The position numbers and the translations under genes are program-made. From Chara braunii (Eukaryota; Streptophyta; Charophyceae; Charales; Characeae), in NCBI GenBank assembly GCA_003427395.1, contig BFEA01000930.1:9789-57592 (forward strand): a DNA stretch of 47,804 bases, in the 5' to 3' direction. Shown here one piece after another: positions 1 to 7,770 of this stretch (positions are counted from its first letter, which is position 1; each line of letters starts with the position of its first letter). The notes below the pieces were generated by a model. That model was not told the origin of the DNA. It was given only the letters and a program-made list of their open reading frames with translations, and did no database searches.

Positions 1-520
1 CCAAAAAAATCTGAAAACAATATATGTTATGAAGAAAAATAAACTAAACAATATTTGCCTGAGAATTACATCCAAATTCCTTTCCAAATTTGAAATAAAA
101 ATAAATTACTAAAAACAAATACTAATAATAAAAATAACAAAAAAAAATAAATAAATTAAATTTAGTGAGTTCGCGAGCACGCTTTCGATACTGCCATCTT
201 TGGAGATTTTTATTTTTTTTTGGGAATAGCTAAATTCCCTGAAAATTGATATGTGTGTACTTCACATAATGCAGAACACACTAAAAAAGTTTCAAAAAAT
301 AATAAAATTGTTAAGACCCCGAACTAAAGTAAAAACAAAAAGTAAAAAATGAAAAAAAATGTGGGCAAGCACGTTTTGACACCGCCATCTTTGGCGATTT
401 TTAATTCTTATTTAGCGGATCAAAATGACTTGAAAATGAATAGGCGTGTACAGCACGTCATAGAAAACTCACAAAAAAACATTTAGAAAAAAAAATATAT
501 TCTTAGGCCCCGAAATAATT
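1..520. repeat. Degenerate tandem repeat, about 192-bp period
   Basis: Two diverged copies share the order GCACG(C/T)TTT, then GCCATCTTTGG, then a T-rich stretch, then a GTGTAC segment, then a CCCCGAA segment. The anchors near 176 and 368 are about 192 bases apart. The region is AT-rich with A and T runs and no credible coding frame. Family unknown. Confidence 0.6.
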
Positions 521-574
521 TTTGGCGGGGGCCGAACGTCGTCAGGTTCGGACCCCGTACGGGACCCCGAACGT

Positions 575-616
575 CCGTACGTACGGAGGTCTTCCCAGGG
601 ACCTCCGTACGTACGG
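575..616. repeat. Perfect 17-bp inverted repeat with self-palindromic arms
   Basis: The arms at 575-591 and 600-616 are exact reverse complements separated by 8 bases. Each arm also contains the 12-bp palindrome CCGTACGTACGG, so the DNA could form one large hairpin or two small cruciforms. GC content is far above the surrounding sequence. It could be a transposon terminus or a structured transcript end; nothing adjacent decides this. Confidence 0.85.
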
Positions 617-631
617 GCTGGTAACCCTGTA

Positions 632-664
632 TGTGACGATATATATTATATATATATCGTCACA
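632..664. repeat. Perfect 15-bp inverted repeat TGTGACG(AT)n
   Basis: The arms at 632-646 and 650-664 are exact reverse complements around a 3-base centre. The right arm runs into the dispersed core repeat that begins at 658. This suggests that TGTGACG/CGTCACA marks an end of that element. Confidence 0.8.
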
Positions 665-718
665 AACAGAACTGCCCGGTAAACTGTAGGCAGAGAGAGA
701 GAAGAGGATAACAAACGA
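658..718 (+). repeat. Dispersed core repeat, copy 1
   Basis: This stretch of about 60 bp runs from CGTCA, through AGAACTGCCCGGTAAAC and a purine-rich GGCAGAGAGAGAGAAGAGGA, to ACAAACGA. Near-identical copies lie at 5020-5078, 5443-5501, 5866-5924 (inside the ribozyme array) and 30484-30542. A TA-rich tract lies on at least one side of most copies. There is no coding frame. Confidence 0.85.
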
Positions 719-1528
719 TATATATTGTTTGGTTTTTTATTTTTAACTCATGATTGGCTACGAATTTGAACATGACTCCAAGGCAAACGTTGCTTGTATT
801 ATTATTTTACATAACATATATTTTTTTCAGATTTTTCTGAGAACGTTTTTGTTTTGTTTTGTTTTTTATATATTTTATTATTTTTTATGTTCGCGTTCGG
901 AGGGTTTTGGGCGCTTGTTCGCGTTCGGGCGAACATGTTTGCGTTCACCTCCGAAAGTGAACACGGTGCTATGTAGCTTAGTAGGAGGCTCCCGTGGGGC
1001 TCTCCTATCACCTATCAGACCAGACTGGGAAGGGAATTAAGTACTCACTGATACACGAACTTCTAAGTTTTGGACGATCCGTCTGACTCCCGTGGGGTCG
1101 ACATACCTCTTGCGCATACACGATGCATAGGCAAGAAAGGTGAACGGTCAGAACAACGTAACTGAGAGTTGTTTAGACTGATCTCCTACGCATCAAACTG
1201 GTAGTAGAATAACTCATGTGGGGTCGTCCTGAATACTTGTTTGATCTGGAAATCAACTAACGAGAGAAGAAATGAGGTGATTATGTTTGGACAATAGAGG
1301 GATAGTCCCCGATGAGTAACCCTACTACTTGTTTGGGTATGACCGATGAATGGCACGAGTTGTTACTAACGATCTATCTGTTTAACATTAAATGAGGTTA
1401 TGGGAAAAGAGTAGTCATTTTCTTCCGCCGCGGAAATACCTAATTCCCACCTGCCATTTTCTTCCTTAAGGGGATCATGAGAACCTTGTTCTCTAGGGGT
1501 AACGACCCTTGATATGGTCCTTTTTCGA
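719..1528. other. No gene recognised
   Basis: T-rich sequence gives way to mixed sequence. A phrase of the type CTC(C/A)(C/T)GTGGGG recurs near 989, 1086 and 1214, which suggests an old internal repeat. I see no protein motif, tRNA or rRNA. Confidence 0.4.
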
Positions 1529-2155
1529 TTAAGTGTCGCAAACGCGGGCGGCGGGGGAGTTCTGGGCCCTTTCCATCTTGATCCTTTGTGGCGGAAATGT
1601 CCTGTTGTGGCAGGTAAGGGGCTGGCGGAGGGGGAAGGGCAGCCGATGATGAAAAGGGGCAGTGTTGATCTTTTGTAGTGAGTTGTGGCAGGTTAGGGGC
1701 TGGCAGAGGGGGAGGGGGAGTCGGTGCTGAGGAGGCGCAGTGTTGTTCCCCCGTTGGGAGGGCCAGTGGAAATGACGGTGTACGATGCACCACACCCTGT
1801 GCCAAGTTTCCTGCCTATTGGTTGTCTGAGGGAGTCCGTGTTCCAAAGCGTGTTGGAGACTCGGACTGTTGTCCAGCATTTCGAAAAGGTCAAGATATGC
1901 CTAATCCCAAAGGTCGTCTGATAAGTGAGTGAAGTGTGCATAATAGCCCCTTAGTTGTGTATGGAGCCATTCCATCAGGGCCTTCATCCTATCCCCTGTC
2001 TCCTGCTGTGTTTCCGACAAGGGATCATACATGATTACTTCTGGTGGTGGCATGGACGTTTCTTTTGTCAGAGGTTCCGGCCCTTCCACCTTTATTGGCT
2101 CTGGGCCGAAGACCTGTTGGACATCATCTAAAACTATATATATATACACACACAT
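1529..2155 (-). pseudogene. Unrecognised broken open frame
   Basis: One minus-strand frame stays open from about 2155 to 1529 except for a TAG near 1904. The peptide either side of the stop (..HLSDDLWD, stop, AYLDLFEMLDNS..) reads as one continuous sequence, so this may be a single coding unit broken by one substitution. The N-terminal part is acidic with PPPE and EWLHTQLRGYY segments. The C-terminal part is proline-rich and overlaps a 78-bp tandem duplication. I do not recognise the family; a transposon gag-like protein is possible but unsupported. Confidence 0.3.
1604..1760. repeat. Tandem duplication, about 78 bp
   Basis: GTTGTGGCAGGT(A/T)AGGGGCTGGC followed by a G-rich run and GCAGTGTTG occurs from 1604 and again from 1682, with small differences. 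Confidence 0.7.
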
Positions 2156-2159
2156 ATAA

Positions 2160-4165
2160 GAAATCAGTAATAAAAACAGTTCGAAAAGTTGTATTGAAGA
2201 TCATTACTAAGTTGTCAAGCATACCATTTGCTGACGAGGGAGATAGACTTTAAATAATTGATATTCATTGGTAAGACCATCCATAAAATCCTCCGTTCAT
2301 CAATATATGAGGAAACCCGTCATTATGCCCCCTAGAGAGATGGTTAATGAAAAATCAAAAATTTTGTATTCCTCAGTGCATTGTCAAAAGCAATGTGGTG
2401 GAATTTTTTGAAACAAACAATGCAAGTTCGTCAGGGTCGTCACCGTTCTCGAAGCACTATCATTATCATAAAAGCAAACTATTGAAAAATATTACAACAA
2501 TAAATGAGAAAACTGAGAGCATTTTAGCTACCAGTAAACGACAACCAAACACCAGGAAAACTATGATAAATTAAAACATTATAAACCCTCCTTCTCTACC
2601 CCCTACTCTCTCCCTCCTTCTCATTTTTTCCCTCTTTCTTCTTTGACTATAAAATCATAGTTTTGCGTTGTGAAGCGCATCGACGGCTACCTTCAGCAAG
2701 AGTTAAAGAAAAATAAAGCCAACTCTGACACATCGAGTAAGATATCTCGTGAACTGCCAAAATGAACGAAGTTGCATTACCTCGTCGTCGCTTTGGTTGA
2801 GTGCGCCAGCCATACCTCTCAAAGTCGTCTGCGGCAGGACAGGTTAGACACGACTCAAATGAACGTTAACACAACATTTACACTTAACTACATTGAGATA
2901 GATCGACCATAACAAAAAGAAAGACGTACATGCAAAGAAAGAAAGTCCTTACGACTATCGCATGTCCACGTCATCAACATGAACTTTGAATACAAAATTA
3001 TTCGAATATCGTAAGACATAACACAAAATCATGATAACATTGGTCGAATTCGAGTGCAACAAATCGGACCAACACAAGGTTGGACTTAGAAGGTAATTGT
3101 TATCGAGCCGCCAAGGTGGTCGGGCTATTTTAGTTTTGACTTGATGAGTCGAGTCACCATAACTATCTATTTTATTCCTATATTGACCAAGAATACCTAA
3201 GTCGTAATCCTTCACATCTCAAGCAAAAGTGGGTGTGAGTAACTTAAGGTCGTATCTTATGGGTCGTAGCAAACTCTCTCCTTCATTTGTTTTGTTGGCA
3301 AATTACCCATTGCTCTAAATAAGGTAAGCAACGAGATTGGTCGTCACATTTGAACAAAATTTGCGGTAATAGCCTATGGAGGGATATCGCCTGCCGTCAC
3401 ATGTCTTTTGAACTCTGGCGTGAATCACATCTGCAAGTAAATTTCATTGTTGTCATGCAGATTCACAAGACATTTGACTTCCAACGTGAGCTTGAACCCT
3501 CAGTCCGACCATATTCCGGTGACCAATATAGCTCACCCCAGGTGAGGGTCCGCTACAAGTTTTGTTAATTGTCTTCTTATTCTGGGCAGTGATCACTCTT
3601 TCGGTTCCGAGAGATGATGAAGTACCCGCCTTCATCATAAGGAAATTTAATGCATTGCAATAGTCATTGCCTTTTCCAAAAACATGTCGCCGCCTTATTT
3701 ATCTACCCTGAATCCATACTTCTTATTGGGTGAACCCCTTCCATGAGAGAGGCGCCTAGGTGCGTCTACTTTAAACTAAGTCTTCCATTGGACCTAGCTT
3801 CTTAAGGGACCGGTTTCCCATTCAGCAGTGACACCTAAGGCGGTGACCTATGATGTTGCTAAGTCAACCCCCTTTTGATAAAGACTCAAGGAACGGTTAA
3901 AGCCTCCCTTACTTACCATATTTTCAACCCTCTAGGAGATAGGTTGAGGAACCCCTCCCCTGTGCTCGAGCACGAAGCCCGGATTTAAGTTCGGGCCGTC
4001 ACCAACGAGTTGATAGAGTACCTCCCCCGATAATTAGGTCTATGCGGGCAAACCCGCACCCCGAGCCACGAGTGTCGAAGCAACACAGTCCACCGCACAC
4101 ACCACCAAGCAAGTGCCAAAGGTGCAGATTGCAACACAGTCCACCACACGCACTACCAACAACTC
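2160..4165. other. No gene recognised; short palindromes only
   Basis: The sequence is AT-rich to mixed. GTGCTCGAGCAC (3961-3972) is a perfect 12-bp palindrome, followed by a small CCCGGA/TTCGGG hairpin. ACAACACAGTCCACC(A/G)CAC is duplicated near 4082 and 4133. Short open frames carry no motif that I recognise. Confidence 0.4.
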
Positions 4166-4376
4166 CCATTTTGTCAAAATGGACATCTTTTATTTTTTAA
4201 ACAAAATTCAAACCGAAATTTTTGGCCGAAAACTCAGCAAAATTTGTTGTTTCCGAGGGTCCGACGTTTGTAAAACGCTGAAACTTTAGGAACAACAAAT
4301 TTTGACGAGTTTTCGGCCAAAAAACTCAGTTTCAATTTTGTTCAAAAAATAAAAAATGTCCATTTTGACGAAATGG
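4166..4376. mobile_element. Foldback (MITE-like) hairpin element, 211 bp
   Basis: The arms at 4166-4254 and 4289-4376 are imperfect reverse complements over about 88 bp, with a 34-base loop. Both ends read CCATTT(T/C)GTCAAAATGG toward the centre, and both arms contain TTTGGCCGAAAACTC. There is no coding capacity, as expected for a miniature inverted-repeat element. No clear target-site duplication was seen, so the superfamily is unassigned. Confidence 0.75.
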
Positions 4377-5087
4377 TCGTTCAGCCCTTTAGAGCCTGGC
4401 CAAAGCCTGGTCCTCACAAGGAAGCCTCGGGAGTTCCATCATGTAGGCTTCAACAACCTTTCCTGCAACGTGATGCCCCTCTGAAAGAGTGTGTAACACT
4501 CAAGGCAGCATCACGACTTGTGTGGCAGCTTGGGGACAATTTTGTCTTTTGTATTGGCTCGAAGACTGTTGGTCGTAAGTCTAGCGCCCAGGCAAATTCA
4601 CGGGGCCACTCTGTACACTTTATCTGTAGAGAGATTAAAGGCTTAGGCTGAACGCATCTCAGCCACTCACTAAGTGGGTCAGTTCCCTCAACCGCCAATA
4701 GTTGATTTTCCTTTTTTTTTTACTTGTGTTGTCTTGGATTTTCACAAGATAAACAGTTGCCTCATTTTTTGAATCAATTGAGCAAAAGTCCCTGCAGCCT
4801 GAACGAATTTGGCACCTTGGCTTGGATTTCATTTAATATTATGAATCAAAGTACACACTTGTATAGCTGCATTTATGAAATTTGTAAACTATGTTTTTTT
4901 TATTTTGCTGATAAGGAGTTAAAAAGTTATTTCCCTTACCATTTAATGCACCTTGACATCTTACCCAGGTCCACAGGTTATTCATATTGAGATATATAGT
5001 CTTTGTTATATATATATATCGTCAAATAGAACTGCCCGGTAAACCGTAGGCAGAGAGGGAGAAGAGGACAACAAACGAGGGGCTGTG

Positions 5088-5147
5088 ACAAACTGTTTCG
5101 TCGGAGTTTCACCGACTCATCAGGAGGCTGAACCCTCAACAGTCTGC
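5088..5147 (-). ncRNA. Type III hammerhead ribozyme, copy 1
   Basis: Read on the minus strand from 5147. The stem III 3' strand is 5147-5139 and ends in GU. The predicted cut follows U5138 (GUU). Stem I is GAGG (5137-5134) paired with CCUC (5127-5124) around the 6-nt loop GUUCAG. The catalytic box CUGAUGA is 5123-5117. Stem II is GUCGG (5116-5112) paired with CCGAC (5104-5100) around the 7-nt loop UGAAACU. The second catalytic box GAA is 5099-5097. The stem III 5' strand ACAGUUUGU (5096-5088) pairs nine positions, two of them wobble. Every invariant core base is present. Loops 1 and 2 are partly complementary (GUUCA with UGAAAC), which could give the tertiary contact that natural hammerheads use. 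Confidence 0.92.
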
Positions 5148-5510
5148 AGAATCCCCTNACTGATTACACTGTAAATGATAATCTACCTTAACCAAAATCA
5201 AAGTAGACTATCACTCACCCACACCAGATGGAAAACTCTACAGACTGTCGGTTCACACCCCATCACAAGCCAGCAAAACATCCACGAAACAAAGAAAGGT
5301 CTATCACAGCCAAAAAATACACTCCANACACGCCGCTGGCACTAGAGGCACAGCATGGCCGCGTAGTGACGGCCCCGACCACTGCCGCTCGACCTGACCG
5401 GAGAAAACCGTAGCAGGAAGCTAGCGAAGTCGTAGTATATATCGTCAAATAGAACTGCCCGGTAAACCGTAGGCAGAGAGGGAGAAGAGGACAACAAACG
5501 AGGGGCTGTG

Positions 5511-5570
5511 ACAAACTGTTTCGTCGGAGTTTCACCGACTCATCAGGAGGCTGAACCCTCAACAGTCTGC
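5511..5570 (-). ncRNA. Type III hammerhead ribozyme, copy 2
   Basis: This is the same sequence as copy 1, displaced by exactly 423 bases. The predicted cut follows position 5561. Cleavage at both copies would free a 423-nt RNA with a 5' GAGG end and a 3' GUU end. The third, partial unit stops just before the ribozyme. Confidence 0.92.
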
Positions 5571-5928
5571 AGAATCCCCTNACTGATTACACTGTAAATG
5601 ATAATCTACCTTAACCAAAATCAAAGTAGACTATCACTCACCCACACCAGATGGAAAACTCTACAGACTGTCGGTTCACACCCCATCACAAGCCAGCAAA
5701 ACATCCACGAAACAAAGAAAGGTCTATCACAGCCAAAAAATACACTCCANACACGCCGCTGGCACTAGAGGCACAGCATGGCCGCGTAGTGACGGCCCCG
5801 ACCACTGCCGCTCGACCTGACCGGAGAAAACCGTAGCAGGAAGCTAGCGAAGTCGTAGTATATATCGTCAAATAGAACTGCCCGGTAAACCGTAGGCAGA
5901 GAGGGAGAAGAGGACAACAAACGAGGGG

Positions 5929-5930
<2 letters not shown>

Positions 5931-5966
<36 letters not shown>
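5931..5966. repeat. (AT)n microsatellite
   Basis: A pure AT dinucleotide run directly follows the truncated third unit of the ribozyme array. Confidence 0.95.
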
Positions 5967-5970
<4 letters not shown>

Positions 5971-6051
5971 ACAAAATAATATATTATTTATAGAGAAGTG
6001 ATTCTTAGACTATCCTATTATGATTAATATCTAATAAGCATATAAAACAAC

Positions 6052-6124
6052 AATTTGACTGGTTCTTTTTTGGCTTTTGATTTTTAGGGGGGAAGATCGA
6101 AAGCCAAAAAAAAACAGTCAAATC
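6052..6124. repeat. Imperfect stem-loop in AT-rich island
   Basis: AATTTGACTG plus TTTTTTGGCTTTTGAT on the left pair with ATCGAAAGCCAAAAAA plus CAGTCAAAT on the right around a G-rich loop. Its position next to plastid fragments suggests a plastid 3' stem-loop, but this is unproven. Confidence 0.6.
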
Positions 6125-6360
6125 ATTTTGATAGGAATGAATGATAAATATTCTCTTGTAAGTATAAATACACATACTTGAATGAAACTACTTTAAATTG
6201 ATTATAAAGAAATACAAAGAAAATGATTCATGAATCATCTTCTTTTTATTTCTTAAGTAATATTTTACATTACTGGGCAACTAAAATGGCTAACCAAAAG
6301 GGTGAACTAGAGATTTCGCAAATATTAACTAATATCTCTCTTTCATAAGTTAAAACTGCA

Positions 6361-6503
6361 AGTAGTCCGCATCTTCATAGATATGTCTATTTCACCGAGT
6401 CTCTCTCCGAGACAGCGCCCAGATCGTTACGCCTCTCATGCGGGTTGAAACTTACCCAACAAGGAATTTCGCTTCGCTACCTTAAGACCGTTATAGTTAC
6501 GGC
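6361..6503 (-). pseudogene. rrn23: Plastid 23S rRNA fragment (nuclear plastid insert)
   Basis: The minus strand contains CCGTAACTATAACGGTC, AAGGTAGCGAAATTCCTTGT, GGCGTAACGATCTGGGC and GGTGAAATAGACAT, in the order found in domain IV-V of 23S rRNA. The wording matches plastid rather than mitochondrial or nuclear rRNA. Only about 143 bases are present. There are substitutions in otherwise conserved places (for example TTGGGTAAGTTTCAA for the usual TCGGGTAAGTTCCGA), so this is a decayed or divergent copy. Confidence 0.85.
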
Positions 6504-6540
6504 CTAATATTTTTTTTTACCATATATAGCATAAAACTTA

Positions 6541-6614
6541 TCCTCCAATTTTGCGTTGCCGAGCTTAGCGATCTCGTCGAAACGAATCGTGCTGCTTTTG
6601 ATTTACCAGAAGCG
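6541..6614 (+). pseudogene. Short nad1-like fragment
   Basis: An open stretch ends in VETNRAAFDLPEA, close to the AETNRAPFDLPEA signature of NADH dehydrogenase subunit 1. It fits mitochondrial nad1 better than plastid ndhA. The similarity covers only about 15 codons and then ends. It sits between plastid-type fragments, so the island may mix sources, or the match may be chance. Confidence 0.35.
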
Positions 6615-6814
6615 AAATATTTTTTGATTGAAGTATGTAAATTGATTATAAACATAGAATGTACAACTATATGTTATATTTGCTTGTGCATCAAGTTCTG
6701 ATCCATAATAGAGTCCTGGACTACGTAGAATTCGGTTAACTACCCATGTTATAGTTTCTTCATTCAAAGTCATTCGCGATTATACTTTGAAAGATTCAAA
6801 TAATTGAAAAAATT

Positions 6815-6922
6815 ATGAAAGTTAATATTCTTAGTTTCATTGCAACGACACTTTTTATTATTATCCCAACAGCCTTCTTATTAATACTTTATGTAAGAAC
6901 AGCTAGTCAAAGTGATTCATAG
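6815..6922 (+). CDS. psbM: PsbM, photosystem II reaction-centre protein M (plastid-derived copy)
   Basis: This is an intact 35-codon frame with one hydrophobic membrane helix of about 20 residues ([20 protein letters not shown]), framed by MKVNIL and RTASQSDS. That is the layout of PsbM, which is usually 34 residues. PsbM is a single-pass subunit at the photosystem II dimer interface, normally plastid-encoded. Here it lies in nuclear-type repeat-rich DNA next to a 23S fragment in an AT-rich island, so it is most likely a recent plastid-to-nucleus insert without a nuclear promoter or transit peptide. The intact frame suggests youth or simply its short length. Expression from here is unlikely. 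Confidence 0.85.
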   Translation: MKVNILSFIATTLFIIIPTAFLLILYVRTASQSDS

Positions 6923-7218
6923 CCAATTCAACATGATCAATATGCATTGCATATTATACACATATTATATAATACTTTATTTTATATTTTATATATATTC
7001 AAATTTTACATATATTCAAATTATATATATATCGTCACAAACAGAATATATATATATATATAATTATTATGCTGAATGTTATTACATTACTGGCTACAAA
7101 AATTTGCACACGAAGAGGAGAAATTCATGTGTGGACAGACCAACCTTTCCAAATTGAAAGGATGTATCCCACGAGATACCGTTGCCGTGTCTCTTTCAAA
7201 AGCACTGCCCGTTTCTAT
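6923..7218. other. AT-rich sequence with core-repeat debris
   Basis: Near 7020-7060, CGTCACAAACAGAA stands between two TA runs. This is the first part of the dispersed core repeat (compare 658) cut off by a microsatellite. Nothing else was recognised. Confidence 0.55.
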
Positions 7219-7369
7219 GTTTTATGCTTGACCAGCACAACATGCAATTTGTTTCACCTTTTGAGAGGGTTCGAGTTCGAACTCATGCAAACTATTTTAT
7301 GCTAAATCAGCACAACATGCAATTTGTTTCACCTTTTGAGAGGGTTCGAGTTCGAACTCATGCAAACTA
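7219..7369. repeat. Tandem duplication, 75-bp period
   Basis: Two near-perfect copies contain CAGCACAACATGCAATTTG, GAGAGGGTTCGAGTTCGAAC and CTCATGCAAACTAT. The GGTTCGAGTTC part resembles a polymerase III B box, and GAGTTCGAACTC is a 12-bp palindrome. No box A partner is clear. Confidence 0.85.
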
Positions 7370-7431
7370 TCCCCCTTATCGCACCTACGTGCACACAAGC
7401 AGCCGAATTTAAACAGGTAGGGATAAAACAA

Positions 7432-7770
7432 TTAAGAAGAAAAAAAAAGTATCAAAAACTTACATAAAACGTCCACTTTAGTACCCGAATTGTTGAAATA
7501 CAGACTCATCTTCGAACCCATAAGCAAGCGGTTAGCAAGAGGCCATTGTTCATCCGTAATATGCTTAGTAGCGCCTGAATCCATCTGGGTTGGGACACCA
7601 TATTCGCAAAAAAGTAAAGGAGAAAAGAGAGAAAAAGATAAAACAAAAAGCATCAAAACCTAAACGAAACAGCAGCCTGCTGAGAACAGGTCCCTACAAA
7701 CGGTCATTGTTCCTCCTAATATGCTTAGTAGCGCCTGAATCCATCTGGGTTGGGACATTATATTCACGAA
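7432..7770 (-). pseudogene. Ty1/copia protease-region remnant, tandemly duplicated
   Basis: The minus-strand frame reads VPTQMDSGATKHITDEQW followed by RLLMGSKMSLYF. DSGAT is the catalytic motif of copia-type aspartic protease, and DSGATxHIT/MT is its usual context. A second copy of the DSGATKHI segment lies near 7723-7770 in a 160-bp tandem repeat. No integrase or reverse transcriptase follows. Confidence 0.65.
7470..7520 (+). repeat. tRNA-related repeat, copy A
   Basis: The 15-mer TGTTGAAATACAGAC is followed eight bases later by TTCGAACCC, the layout of an anticodon arm plus T-loop. The same combination occurs at 32578 (plus) and 44998 (minus). Upstream CTTTAGTACCC resembles the D-arm side of the 44,965 copy. 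It overlaps the copia remnant, so the boundaries are uncertain. Confidence 0.4.

Larger units (their letters stand above)
5020..5930 (-). mobile_element. Retrozyme-like tandem array, 423-bp units with hammerhead ribozymes
   Basis: Two full 423-bp units (5020-5442, 5443-5865) and a 65-bp partial third (5866-5930) are arranged head to tail. Each full unit contains a complete type III hammerhead ribozyme on the minus strand, so a transcript crossing the array should be cut into 423-nt monomers. TA-rich tracts flank the array on both sides. Known retrozymes (plant, LTR-based; animal, tandem) are non-coding, use such ribozymes and give circular RNAs; that assignment is an inference. No primer-binding site was seen. 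The purine-rich tract of the core repeat is on the plus strand, opposite to the ribozyme sense. Apparent 61-aa frames are not credible genes. Each unit has an unresolved base at the same two places (5158/5581 and 5327/5750), so the exact copy number may be an assembly product. Confidence 0.85.

Noticed and set aside
5228-5836. Duplicated 61-aa open frames (MENSTDCRF...)
   Set aside because: They lie inside the ribozyme unit, cross an unresolved base, and have no family match. The duplication is explained by the 423-bp repeat.
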